This document shows, one piece after another, positions 32,983 to 41,129 of a stretch of DNA of 47,342 nucleotides. The DNA is from Phycisphaeraceae bacterium (GTDB taxonomy: Bacteria > Planctomycetota > Phycisphaerae > Phycisphaerales > Phycisphaeraceae). Made by a program: the position numbers and the translations under genes. The notes beneath the pieces are model-generated. The model saw only the letters and a program-made list of their open reading frames with translations, was not told the origin of the DNA and made no database searches. The stretch spans positions 1 through 47,342 of the forward strand of contig JANQFR010000022.1 in the NCBI GenBank assembly GCA_028277745.1. Direction: 5' to 3'. Each line of letters begins with the position of its first letter. Position 1 is the first letter of the stretch.

Positions 32983-34911
32983 ATGTGCCCCGACCCCGCG
33001 ATGGCCGCTCACACCCCGACCGCCCACGACGCCGCGTCGTGCTACCGGCTTGCGGAGTGGAGCGAGGGGCTGTTTTCGATTGACCCGCGAGGCCGGCTGG
33101 TGATGCAGCCGGGCGGGGCGGGACAGCCGGGGCTGGACCTTTATGAGCTCGTGTCGGACCTGGCTCGCCGGGACCTGCGGGCGCCGCTGCTGCTGCGGTT
33201 TTCCGACATCCTGCGTCGGCGGATCGCGACGCTCGCCGAGGCGTTCGCCCAGGCCCGGGCGGAGTTCGGCTACCGCGGCGACTACCGGGCGGTCTATCCG
33301 ATCAAGGTGAACCAGCAGCGTCACGTGGTCGAGGAGGTGCTCCGCTTCGGCAAGCCGCACGGCTTCGGCCTCGAGGCGGGGTCCAAGCCGGAGCTGCTGG
33401 CGATCCTGGCGCTGGTGGACGACGACGACACGCCGATCGTGTGCAACGGCTTTAAAGACGCGGCCTTCATCGAGGCGGTGATCCTCGCGACGAAGCTCGG
33501 CCGAGCGATCGTGCCGGTGGTCGAGAAGTTCAGCGAGCTGCGTCAGATCATCGCCGCGGCCAAGCGTCACGACGTGCGCCCGCGGATCGGGATACGGGTG
33601 AAGCTCTCGGCGGAGGGCGCGGGCCGATGGCAGGAGTCGGGCGGGTCGCGGTCCAAATTCGGGCTGTTCGCCAGCGAGCTGCTCGACGCGGTCGAGCTGC
33701 TGCGGGCCGAGGACATGCTCGACAGCTTCCAGATGCTGCACGCCCACATCGGCAGCCAGATCAGCGACGTGCGCAGCCTCAAGGGCGCGGTGATCGAGTT
33801 GGCCCGGGTCTACGTCGAGCTGAGGCGGATGGGGGCGGGGCTCAACACGGTCGATGCCGGCGGCGGGCTCGGCGTCGACTACGACGGCTCGGCCACCGCC
33901 AACGACTCCTCCACCAACTATTCGCTCCAGGAATACGCCAACAACATCGTCTTCCACGTCGGGCAGGCCTGCGACGACGCCGGGGTCGAGCACCCCACCT
34001 TGATCACCGAATCCGGCCGGGCGATGGTGGCGCACCACTCGGTCCTGATCTTCAACGTCCTGGGCTGGTCCGGCTTCGACCACTTCGAGGCGCCCACCGA
34101 CCTGACCCCCGACCAGCTCGCCGAGCTGCCCCTGCCCGTGCGCACGCTGTACGAGTCTTACCACGGCGTCAACGCCGACAACTTCACCGAGTATTTCCAC
34201 GACGCCCAGCTCAACCGCGCCGAAACGCTCAGCGCGTTCAGCCTGGGCTATTGCCGACTCGAACACCGCGCCCTGGCGGAGCGGCTCTTCTACGGCCTCG
34301 CGTCGCGGGTCAACGCCATCGCCAAGACGCTGCCCGCCGTGCCCGACGAGTTCGCCCACCTCGACGCGATGCTGGCCGACACGTATTTCTGCAACGGGTC
34401 GATCTTCCAGTCGCTGCCGGACCACTGGGCCATCGGCCAACTGTTCCCGGTCATGCCGATCCACCGGCTCAACGAGCCGCCCACCTGCCGCGGCGTGCTG
34501 GCCGACATCACCTGTGACTCCGACGGCAAGATCGACCGCTTCATCGGCGAAGGCGCCCCCACCCCCGTCCTCCCGCTGCACCCCTACACCGGCGCGCCCT
34601 ATTACCTGGGCGTCTTCCTTGTCGGCGCGTACCAGGAGATCCTCGGCGACCTGCATAACCTCTTCGGCGACACCAATGCGGTGCACATCTCGATCGCCGA
34701 CGACGGCTCACCGGTGATCGAGGAGGTCGTCGAGGGCGACTCGGTCGCCGAGGTGCTCAGCTACGTCCAGTTCGATCCCGACCAGCTCCGCCGCAGCGTC
34801 CGGCAGACGTTGGAGCGCGCGGTGCGCGACGGCCGGCTGACCATCGAAGAATCGCAGGTGCTGCGGCGGTTTTACGACCAGGGGCTCGCGGGGTCGACGT
34901 ATCTGGATTGA
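32983..34911 (+). CDS. speA: Biosynthetic arginine decarboxylase
   Basis: 642 residues, the size of the SpeA group of fold-type III PLP decarboxylases. The PLP lysine is Lys108 in AVYPIKVNQQRHVVEEV. Family segments GLEAGSKPELL, SRSKFGLF, HIGSQISD and DAGGGLGVDYDG follow. It converts arginine to agmatine, the first step to putrescine by this route. The start is uncertain: an ATG at 32983 and another at 33001 both lie near a TACGAT -10 box; the frame further upstream has no protein-like sequence. No speB or agmatinase gene is adjacent. Confidence 0.94.
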   Translation: MCPDPAMAAHTPTAHDAASCYRLAEWSEGLFSIDPRGRLVMQPGGAGQPGLDLYELVSDLARRDLRAPLLLRFSDILRRRIATLAEAFAQARAEFGYRGDYRAVYPIKVNQQRHVVEEVLRFGKPHGFGLEAGSKPELLAILALVDDDDTPIVCNGFKDAAFIEAVILATKLGRAIVPVVEKFSELRQIIAAAKRHDVRPRIGIRVKLSAEGAGRWQESGGSRSKFGLFASELLDAVELLRAEDMLDSFQMLHAHIGSQISDVRSLKGAVIELARVYVELRRMGAGLNTVDAGGGLGVDYDGSATANDSSTNYSLQEYANNIVFHVGQACDDAGVEHPTLITESGRAMVAHHSVLIFNVLGWSGFDHFEAPTDLTPDQLAELPLPVRTLYESYHGVNADNFTEYFHDAQLNRAETLSAFSLGYCRLEHRALAERLFYGLASRVNAIAKTLPAVPDEFAHLDAMLADTYFCNGSIFQSLPDHWAIGQLFPVMPIHRLNEPPTCRGVLADITCDSDGKIDRFIGEGAPTPVLPLHPYTGAPYYLGVFLVGAYQEILGDLHNLFGDTNAVHISIADDGSPVIEEVVEGDSVAEVLSYVQFDPDQLRRSVRQTLERAVRDGRLTIEESQVLRRFYDQGLAGSTYLD

Positions 34912-34962
34912 CACAGAATGCCCGCGTGCGCATGCGGGGCCCCGACGCCCGGCCTGATCCGC

Positions 34963-34968
34963 TAAAGT
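34963..34968 (+). promoter_or_regulatory. -10 box of the tauE/ASCH/nadC operon
   Basis: TAAAGT ends exactly 6 nt before the ATG at 34975, predicting transcription from the first base of the start codon. No -35 is evident. Confidence 0.4.
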
Positions 34969-34974
34969 CTGGCG

Positions 34975-35760
34975 ATGCCTATCCTCCCCGACGGCACGCC
35001 CCTGTGGTGGTACCTCACCGCGATATCCACCGCGGTGGTCATCATCGGCATCGCCAAGGCCGGGTTCGGCGGCGGCATCGGCATCCTCGCGGTGCCGCTG
35101 ATCGCCAACGCCCTGCCCGCCCAGCGGGCCCTGGGCGTGATGCTGCCGATCCTGATCTTCGCCGACCTCTTCGCGGTCTGGCACCACCGCCGGCACTGCA
35201 GCTGGCGCCACTTCCGTTGGACGATCGTCGGCGCCGTCGTCGGCGTGGCGGCGGGCACGGCGGTCCTGTGGCGCTTCGAGCACAGCCCCGCGGGCCTCAC
35301 GGCCCTGCTCAACCTGACCGTGGGCGCCATCTGCTTGGTCTTCGTGCTGCTGCAGTTCTACCGCATGCTCGGCGGCAAATTCCCGCACATCCCCCCGGGC
35401 CCGGGCGGGGGCGCCGGGGCCGGGGGCGTGGCGGGCGCGGTCTCCACCCTCGCCCATTCCGCCGGGCCGGTGATGTCCATCTACTTCCTCGAACAGAAGA
35501 TGGAGAAGCGGCTGCTGGTGGGCACCATGGTGTTCTTCTTCTTCGCGCTCAACTGCACGAAGCTGCCGACCTATTTCGGCCTCGGGTTGATCAACCGCGC
35601 CACGCTGGTCGAGTCGACGCTGTTCTTCCCGCTGGTCCCGGTCGGGGCGGTGATCGGCATCTGGATGCTCAAGCGGCTGCCGCAGAAGCCGTTCACGTTC
35701 ATCATGTACGCCGCCGCCGGCGTCGCCGGGGCGCGGATGATCTACAAGGGGCTGGTCTGA
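34975..35760 (+). CDS. TauE/SafE family membrane permease
   Basis: 261 residues with about eight hydrophobic segments. The N-terminal half has GIAKAGFGGGIGILAVPLIA and the second half GAVSTLAHSAGPVMSIYFLE, the two internally related motifs of the TauE/SafE (DUF81) fold. Members export sulfite, sulfoacetate or related anions, or import sulfur compounds. It is the first gene of an apparent operon: its stop overlaps the start of the ASCH-domain gene (TGATG), which in turn overlaps nadC. There is no sulfur gene in this operon, so the cargo is undetermined. Confidence 0.88.
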   Translation: MPILPDGTPLWWYLTAISTAVVIIGIAKAGFGGGIGILAVPLIANALPAQRALGVMLPILIFADLFAVWHHRRHCSWRHFRWTIVGAVVGVAAGTAVLWRFEHSPAGLTALLNLTVGAICLVFVLLQFYRMLGGKFPHIPPGPGGGAGAGGVAGAVSTLAHSAGPVMSIYFLEQKMEKRLLVGTMVFFFFALNCTKLPTYFGLGLINRATLVESTLFFPLVPVGAVIGIWMLKRLPQKPFTFIMYAAAGVAGARMIYKGLV

Positions 35761-36431
35761 TGTCGGTTCACGTGGCGATCCTCAAGCCGCAATACCTGCG
35801 GCTGATCCTGGCCGGGCGCAAGACGATCGAGAGCCGGCTCACGCTGACCGCCCAGCCGCCGTTCCTCCAGGTCAGCGCCGGCGAGCGTCTCTTCTTCAAG
35901 CAGTCCGGCGGCCCGTTCGGCGCGACCGCCCTGGCCCGGCAGGTCGAATCGTTCGCCAACGTCACGCGGGACCAGATGCGGCGTTTCTACACGGAGCTCA
36001 ACGAGCGCATCCAGGGCGACCGCGAGCACTGGGTCCAGAAACGGGACGCGAACTTCGCGACGTTCATCCACCTCCGCGACATCGAACCGCTCGACGTGGG
36101 GCCGGATTACGGGCGGGCGAACATGAAGGCGTGGTTCGTGCTCGACGACGCCGACACGGTGCTGCTGGACGTGCCGCTGACCGGGGGGGCGATCCGCAAC
36201 GGGTGGGTGCGCGTCCCCACGCGTTACCGCCGGTTCCCCACGGGCCCGGCCACGCTGCTGATGCCCGACGGCGAGTTGCTGGAGTCTCAGATCAACGCCC
36301 GCCGCCACATCGGCGGCCGGGGCTGGCGGCGCTATCATAGCGCCTACGGCGTGCAGGCCGGCGACGCGGTGCGTCTGGTCGTCGTCGGCGAGGGCCGGTA
36401 TCGGGTAAGCTTCGTCAAACGCCATGAGTGA
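35760..36431 (+). CDS. ASCH-domain protein with possible B3-like C-terminal domain
   Basis: 223 residues. Residues about 5-70 match an ASCH/PUA-type fold (AILKPQYLRLILAGRKTIES, SAGERLFFKQSGG), found in proteins that bind RNA or modified nucleotides. Residues about 150-220, with GRGWRRYHSAYGVQAGDAVR and the strand that follows, resemble the B3 pseudobarrel of plant and restriction-enzyme DNA-binding domains; this second assignment is my inference. No nuclease motif is seen. The gene overlaps the TauE gene by 1 nt and nadC by 8 nt, so it is tightly coupled to both. Confidence 0.7.
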   Translation: MSVHVAILKPQYLRLILAGRKTIESRLTLTAQPPFLQVSAGERLFFKQSGGPFGATALARQVESFANVTRDQMRRFYTELNERIQGDREHWVQKRDANFATFIHLRDIEPLDVGPDYGRANMKAWFVLDDADTVLLDVPLTGGAIRNGWVRVPTRYRRFPTGPATLLMPDGELLESQINARRHIGGRGWRRYHSAYGVQAGDAVRLVVVGEGRYRVSFVKRHE

Positions 36432-37320
36432 AACCACTGCACCGTCCCTGCGGGCGTACATCTCCGACGTTGACCTCCAGGCGCTGATCGAGCGCGCAAA
36501 GGCCGAAGACATGGGCAAGGCCGGTGACGTCACCTCCCAGCTCTTTATCCCGGAAGACCTGACCACGGAGGCGTCGATCGTCGCCCGCGAGCCGGGCGTC
36601 CTTGCGGGCGCCGCCCTGCTCTGGCTGATCGCGCTGGCGTACGACGAAGCGATCGAGGTCCGCCTGACCGCCCACGACGGAGAGACCGTCGCCCCGGGCC
36701 AGCCCCTCGCCCGGCTGACCGGGCCGCTCCGCGGGCTGCTCGCCATGGAGCGCGTCGCGCTCAATTTCGCCTGCCACCTCTCGGGCGTCGCGACCCTGAC
36801 CCACGCCTACGTCGAGCGGGTCGCCGGGACCGACGCCAAGGTCTATGACACCCGCAAGACGCTGCCTGGGTTGCGCGCCCTGCAGAAGTACGCGGTCGCC
36901 TGCGGCGGCGGCGCGACCCACCGCATCGGCCTCTTCGACGCGGTGTTGATCAAGGACAACCACCTGACCCACCTCGACGCCGGTGACCTGGGCAAGGCCC
37001 TTAAACAGGCTGTACGCAAAGCCCGCAAGGAACACCCGAAGCTGAAGTTCATCATGTGTGAGGTCGACCGTCTCGACCAGCTCAAGCCCGCGTGTCAGAG
37101 CGGCGTCGACCTGGTCCTGCTCGATAACATGAGCCCCGACCAACTCGCCGAGGCGGTCAAGCTGCGCAACCGGCATTACAAGGGCGTCGAACTCGAAGCC
37201 AGCGGCGGGGTGACCCTTGAAACGGTGAGCGAGATCGCGGAGACCGGCGTCGACCGCATCTCGGTCGGGGCGCTGACGCACTCGGCCCCGGCGCTCGACC
37301 TCGGGCTTGATATCGTGTGA
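36424..37320 (+). CDS. nadC: Nicotinate-nucleotide pyrophosphorylase (quinolinate phosphoribosyltransferase)
   Basis: 298 residues. Family segments visible are VYDTRKTLPGLRALQKYAV, the metal/substrate region GGGATHRIGLFDAVLIKDNH and the C-terminal LEASGGVTLETVSEIAETG with VDRISVGALTHS. The enzyme joins quinolinate and PRPP to form nicotinate mononucleotide in de novo NAD synthesis. It overlaps the upstream ASCH gene by 8 nt. nadA and nadB are not in the window; the next gene, birA, follows by 66 nt and may share the transcript. Confidence 0.96.
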   Translation: MSETTAPSLRAYISDVDLQALIERAKAEDMGKAGDVTSQLFIPEDLTTEASIVAREPGVLAGAALLWLIALAYDEAIEVRLTAHDGETVAPGQPLARLTGPLRGLLAMERVALNFACHLSGVATLTHAYVERVAGTDAKVYDTRKTLPGLRALQKYAVACGGGATHRIGLFDAVLIKDNHLTHLDAGDLGKALKQAVRKARKEHPKLKFIMCEVDRLDQLKPACQSGVDLVLLDNMSPDQLAEAVKLRNRHYKGVELEASGGVTLETVSEIAETGVDRISVGALTHSAPALDLGLDIV

Positions 37321-37386
37321 TGCTGGAAACCGCCGATCCGCGCGGATGAAAACAGAAGGACCCACGCCGCCGGACGCGATCCGCCG

Positions 37387-38349
37387 ATGCCGACCCATGC
37401 GACCATTGACATCCCGCTGCTGCACCTGCTGCTGGAGAGCCGTCGGCCGATGACGATCGAGGCCATCGCGTTGCGACGCGGGGTTTCGCGCAGCCGATGC
37501 CTGCACGAGATGGACCGGCTCCGCCGGGCCGGGTGCGTATTCGCCGAGCACCCCCAGCACGGGCTGGAGTTGATCGCGTCGGGGCTGGGGGCCTGGGTCG
37601 ATTACCTCGAGCCGCTGGCGAAGGGGCGGGTCGTGCTGTACGGCCGGACGACCAGCACGCAGGACGTCGCCCGGCAGTTGGGGCCAACGGCGGACGGCGC
37701 CTACGTGATCGCGGACCACCAGACCGGCGGGCGCGGCCGGCTGGGGCGGGCGTGGTCGGCGCCGGCGGGGACGGCGGTGCTGCTCAGCCGGGTCCATACG
37801 CTCGACGCCCGGCAAGGGAAAGGAGACGCGGGGGGAGGCGAGGTAGACCGGCTGACGTTCGCGGCATCGTCCGCCGTGGCCCGGGCCGCCGACGCGTTCC
37901 TCGGCGAGGGCCGGGCGGGGATCAAGTGGCCCAACGACATCGTGGTCGACGGCCGAAAGCTCGCGGGCATCCTGGTCGAAATCACCAACCAGACCGCGGT
38001 GATCGGCGTCGGCTTCAACGTCGGGCTCACCGCCGAGCAGTTGCCCGCCGCCCTTGGAAGCAAAGCGACGAGCCTGGCCATGCTCCATATCGAAGCGGAT
38101 CGTCTGCGTGTGCTGGGCGAGTTGATCGCGGCGCTTGACGAGGTGCTTACGAACGACGATCCGGCCGCGCTGCTGACCGACTGGCGTTCGCGTTGCGTGA
38201 TGCTGCATGAGGCCGCCCGTTTCCGCAGTGACGGGCGGGAGGTGCGGGGCATGGTGATCGACCTCGACCCGCGCGAAGGGCTGATCGTGCGCACGACGAC
38301 CGGCCCCATCGTCCATCTCCACGCGGCGACGACGACGGTGCTGGATTAG
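37387..38349 (+). CDS. birA: Biotin-[acetyl-CoA-carboxylase] ligase with N-terminal HTH
   Basis: 320 residues. Residues about 1-60 form a winged helix-turn-helix (MTIEAIALRRGVSRSRCLHE). The ligase domain begins with GRTTSTQDVARQL and carries the biotin/AMP loop GGRGRLGRAW and the KWPNDIVVDGRKLAGILVE segment. It activates biotin with ATP and attaches it to carboxyl carrier proteins; the HTH suggests that it also represses biotin genes, as in E. coli. The start at the ATG at 37387 includes the whole HTH. It is followed by a 51-bp repeat, then a convergent aminotransferase gene. Confidence 0.95.
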   Translation: MPTHATIDIPLLHLLLESRRPMTIEAIALRRGVSRSRCLHEMDRLRRAGCVFAEHPQHGLELIASGLGAWVDYLEPLAKGRVVLYGRTTSTQDVARQLGPTADGAYVIADHQTGGRGRLGRAWSAPAGTAVLLSRVHTLDARQGKGDAGGGEVDRLTFAASSAVARAADAFLGEGRAGIKWPNDIVVDGRKLAGILVEITNQTAVIGVGFNVGLTAEQLPAALGSKATSLAMLHIEADRLRVLGELIAALDEVLTNDDPAALLTDWRSRCVMLHEAARFRSDGREVRGMVIDLDPREGLIVRTTTGPIVHLHAATTTVLD

Positions 38350-38356
38350 AATTTTT

Positions 38357-38407
38357 TAGCCGGCGGGCTACGCCCGCCTGGTCCAGGGCCGCGTAGCGGC
38401 CCGGCTA
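38357..38407 (-). repeat. 51-bp dispersed double-hairpin repeat, copy D
   Basis: Read on the minus strand, it differs from copy A at one position (T instead of C just after the first hairpin). It begins 4 nt after the stop codon of the leftward aminotransferase gene, in the same orientation, and also lies 3' of birA on the opposite strand. Confidence 0.85.
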
Positions 38408-38411
38408 TCGA

Positions 38412-39578
38412 CTACCGCCGCGCCAGCGAGACCAGCACGTCGAGGCCGCGCTCGAGGGTGTCGTCGTCGCAGGCGTAGCTGAGCCGGAAGTGGGTGTCGC
38501 GTTCGCTGAAGACGGAGCCGGGGATGATCAGGACGTTGTGCTCGATCGCGCGTTCAACGAATTGCGTGGCGGTGACGCCGAGGCGGTCGGGGACCTGGGG
38601 GAAGGCGTAGAACGCGCCGCCGGGCGCGGTGATGTCGAAATGCGGGGCAAGCTTGTCGATCACGCGGTCGCGCTTCTTCGCGTAGGCAGCGACCTGCTCA
38701 TCCATCTCGACGCCCAGCGCCGCCGTCCCGGCGACCTGGACCATGGAGGGCGCGCAAACAAAGGAGTACTGCTGGAGCTTGGTCATCTCATGGACGATGG
38801 GCGCGGGGCCGACGACATAGCCCAGGCGCCAGCCGGTCATGGCGTAGGTCTTGGAGAAGCCCCGCATGAGCAGCAGGTTCCTCGTAAAAGAGGCCGGCGA
38901 CGGGCAGCGCGGCGGGTCGCCGGACTTGACGTAACAGAACTCGTCGTAGATCTCGTCGCTGAGCAGCAGCAGGTTGTGTTGGCCCGCGAGTTCGGCCACC
39001 CCCCGGCAGACATCGGCCGGCGCAACCACGCCGGTGGGGTTGGAGGGGGAGTTGAAGATCAGCACCTTGGTGCGCGGCGTGATCAACGGCTCGATCCGCT
39101 CGGGCGTCGGCAGAAAATCGGGGTAGGTGTCCACGTACACCGGCGTCGCGCCGGCGAGCGTGACCAGATGCCGGTACATCACAAAATAGGGGTCGGGGAT
39201 CAGCACCTCGTCGCCGGGGCCGACGGCGGTGAGCAGCGTCAGCAGCAGCCCGCCGGAAACGCCGGAGGTGATCAGGCAGTCAAGGTCGCCGTGGAGGCCC
39301 CCGTCACCGCCGAGGGTGTGGGGGAACTCGCGGGCCACGCGCTGCACGATGGCGTCGCGCAGCTGGGCGATGCCCTGGGTCTGGGTGTAGCGGTTGAAGC
39401 CGTCGGCGATGGCCTGGGCGGCGACGGCCTTGACGGGCTCGGGCACATCGAAGTGGGGCTGGCCGATCGAGAGGTTGATCGGGTCTTCGAGGTTGGCGGC
39501 GAGGTCGAAGACGCGGCGGATGCCCGACGCGTCGATCGCGCGGAGCCGATCGGTGATGAAACGGTCGGGGTCGAACAT
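38412..39578 (-). CDS. Class I/II aminotransferase (aspartate aminotransferase-like)
   Basis: 388 residues, fold-type I PLP enzyme. The PLP lysine lies in MRGFSKTYAMTGWRLGY; the substrate-binding NSPSNPTG and DEIYDEF motifs are present, and the C-terminal Arg region is HFRLSYACDDDT. It belongs to the aspartate/aromatic/alanine aminotransferase subgroup, which transfers amino groups to 2-oxoglutarate. The substrate cannot be told. It is the last gene of a leftward block starting at acpS, 32 nt after the small basic protein gene. Confidence 0.9.
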   Translation of the reverse strand: MFDPDRFITDRLRAIDASGIRRVFDLAANLEDPINLSIGQPHFDVPEPVKAVAAQAIADGFNRYTQTQGIAQLRDAIVQRVAREFPHTLGGDGGLHGDLDCLITSGVSGGLLLTLLTAVGPGDEVLIPDPYFVMYRHLVTLAGATPVYVDTYPDFLPTPERIEPLITPRTKVLIFNSPSNPTGVVAPADVCRGVAELAGQHNLLLLSDEIYDEFCYVKSGDPPRCPSPASFTRNLLLMRGFSKTYAMTGWRLGYVVGPAPIVHEMTKLQQYSFVCAPSMVQVAGTAALGVEMDEQVAAYAKKRDRVIDKLAPHFDITAPGGAFYAFPQVPDRLGVTATQFVERAIEHNVLIIPGSVFSERDTHFRLSYACDDDTLERGLDVLVSLARR

Positions 39579-39610
39579 GACGGCGAGGGACGGTCAGGGC
39601 CGGGCGGGGC

Positions 39611-39814
39611 CTATTCTTCTTCCTTGGCCTTCTTCTTGGACTTGCCGCCGGCCACGATCTTGCGGTTGCCAACCTTGGGCAGCCCCAGCGGGTCGCCGCT
39701 GTCCATGTCGAACTTGTTGCTGCCGGCGAGCTTGGCGATGCGCTCGGCGCGGGTGAGGACGTTGCGGTGCCGGGCCAGGCCGCCGCCGATGTTAAGGGAG
39801 CTGTGGATGGTCAT
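39611..39814 (-). CDS. Small basic protein of the Planctomycetes/Verrucomicrobia/Chlamydiae family
   Basis: 67 residues, highly basic. The sequence LARHRNVLTRAERIAKL and GLPKVGNRKIVAGGKSKKK matches, from memory, the small basic protein family (TIGR04137) restricted to Planctomycetes, Verrucomicrobia and Chlamydiae. Its function is unknown; the charge suggests RNA or ribosome association. I choose the ATG at 39814, where the family sequence begins; an in-frame start far upstream overlaps the preceding gene. It lies 31 nt after the SPOR-like gene and 32 nt before the aminotransferase gene. Confidence 0.85.
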   Translation of the reverse strand: MTIHSSLNIGGGLARHRNVLTRAERIAKLAGSNKFDMDSGDPLGLPKVGNRKIVAGGKSKKKAKEEE

Positions 39815-39845
39815 GACGCGGCTCGCGGGTTGGCGGGCGACGTGT

Positions 39846-40580
39846 TCAGTCGCCCTTGTAAAGTTCCAGGTACAGGTCGCTGAGGTCCTTGCCCTTGTTG
39901 CCGTTGGCGGCCTTCCACTCGCGGCCGATCCGGCGGAGCCGGGCCTCGTATTCTCGCCGCCCGTCGCTGACCAGCTGGTCCCGGCTGAATCCGCGGAGGG
40001 CCACGACTTTGGCGAGCCCGGTATTATGCCCCGGAATGACGGCCGCTTCAACCCCGTAGGTCGCCAGGAACCGCACCAGGGCCTCGGCCTGCTCCGGCGG
40101 GTTGTGGGCCAGCACGAAATAGTTCAGCCCGGCCCGGCGCGTCGCAGGGGCCTCGCCCCCCCCCGTCGATGGCGAGGCCGTGTCACCCGACGCCTCCCCG
40201 CTCGACGCGGCCCCGCCGCCACGTGGGGGAAGCCGGGGATGGGACAGGCCGGCCCGGTCCGCCAGTTCCTGCGCGATCCGCTCGGCCGCCGCCGCGTCGC
40301 CCCGCGAGTGCCCCACCCAGTACGCCAGCACCAGCAGCCCCAGCACCCCCGCCAGGACCAGCGCCGCCACCCCCTTGGGGGTCCGCAGCACCACCGGCTC
40401 GTTCCAGGTCCGCAACCACTCGCCCAGCCCCGCCATGCTCTCCGCTGCGGGCATCCGTCCCGACGCCGACGCCTTGGGCGCCGCTCCTCCCTTGGGCTCC
40501 CCTTCCGCCGCCCCCTCGCCCCGGGGGGTGCGGCCCATGATCTCGTAAGGCGGTATCTGGTCGCGTCGACGCCATGCCAT
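39846..40580 (-). CDS. Single-pass membrane protein with SPOR-like C-terminal domain
   Basis: 244 residues. A cytoplasmic N-terminus rich in Gly, Ala and Pro is followed by one transmembrane segment (VAALVLAGVLGLLVLAYWVG, about 71-90) and a low-complexity linker. The C-terminal region (about 150-200) with YFVLAHNPPEQAEALVRFLA and an alternating strand-helix pattern resembles SPOR-type peptidoglycan-binding domains, but weakly; the end is a charged helix. It would face the periplasm and may bind the cell wall at division sites; that role is inferred. It sits between acpS and the small basic protein gene. Confidence 0.6.
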   Translation of the reverse strand: MAWRRRDQIPPYEIMGRTPRGEGAAEGEPKGGAAPKASASGRMPAAESMAGLGEWLRTWNEPVVLRTPKGVAALVLAGVLGLLVLAYWVGHSRGDAAAAERIAQELADRAGLSHPRLPPRGGGAASSGEASGDTASPSTGGGEAPATRRAGLNYFVLAHNPPEQAEALVRFLATYGVEAAVIPGHNTGLAKVVALRGFSRDQLVSDGRREYEARLRRIGREWKAANGNKGKDLSDLYLELYKGD

Positions 40581-40628
40581 GATTCATTTCCTATCGTCGC
40601 CCCGGCGCGTTTGGCTGCAACCGGGCCG

Positions 40629-41018
40629 TCACCCCGAAGCCACACCGATCGCGCTGGCCACCGCGTGGGTGCGGATGTGGCTGAGGCTCAGCCACCACGC
40701 GTCAATCCCCAGCCCCCGGGCCACCCGCGCCGCCTCGCCGTGCAGGCGCACCGTGGGCCTGCCCGTCGGCTCCCGCACCACCTCCGCGTCGGTCCAGGCG
40801 ATCCCGCCCGACCAGCCGGTGCCCAGCACCTTCAGGATGGCCTCCTTGGCCGCAAACCGGCCGGCGAGGTGCTCCACCATGCGGGCCCGGTTCGCTTCAC
40901 AATACCGCCGCTCCTCTTCCGTAAAACACCGCCCCAGAAACCGTTGCCCGTGCGACTGGAGCATCTTCTCCACGCGAGCCGTGTCCACCAGGTCGATCCC
41001 GTGCCCGACGATCTGCAT
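40629..41018 (-). CDS. acpS: Holo-acyl-carrier-protein synthase
   Basis: 129 residues, the AcpS trimer-type 4'-phosphopantetheinyl transferase. The Mg-binding Asp lies in IVGHGIDLVDTARVEKM and the second metal/CoA segment in RFAAKEAILKVLGTG (the conserved WxxKEA motif reads RFAAKEA). The C-terminal SLSHIRTHAVASAI is typical. It transfers phosphopantetheine from CoA to acyl carrier protein. I use the ATG at 41018, because a TATGGT -10 box overlaps the alternative upstream ATG at 41030 and lies 7 nt before 41018. It heads the leftward block with the SPOR-like, small basic and aminotransferase genes. Confidence 0.94.
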   Translation of the reverse strand: MQIVGHGIDLVDTARVEKMLQSHGQRFLGRCFTEEERRYCEANRARMVEHLAGRFAAKEAILKVLGTGWSGGIAWTDAEVVREPTGRPTVRLHGEAARVARGLGIDAWWLSLSHIRTHAVASAIGVASG

Positions 41019-41025
41019 CCCATCC

Positions 41026-41054
41026 ACCATAACATGCGATCGGCCGGGGCGGAA
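41026..41054 (-). promoter_or_regulatory. Promoter of acpS (leaderless layout)
   Basis: Minus-strand -35 TTCCGC (41049-41054), 17-nt spacer and -10 TATGGT (41026-41031), ending 7 nt before the acpS ATG. No ribosome binding site lies between them. Confidence 0.5.
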
Positions 41055-41129
41055 CGCTGATAACGGATGCGTATCGCCGCCCCAAGCCCCGCATGCGCAT
41101 GCAGGCTCCGCGAAACATGGAAAACGCCG

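Noticed and set aside
34927..41099. Shared 14-nt string (TGCGCATGCGGGGC) upstream of tauE and, reversed, upstream of acpS, with a similar string near 98-110
   Set aside because: Short, partly palindromic through GCATGC, and plausible by chance in this base composition. I see no consistent distance to promoters.
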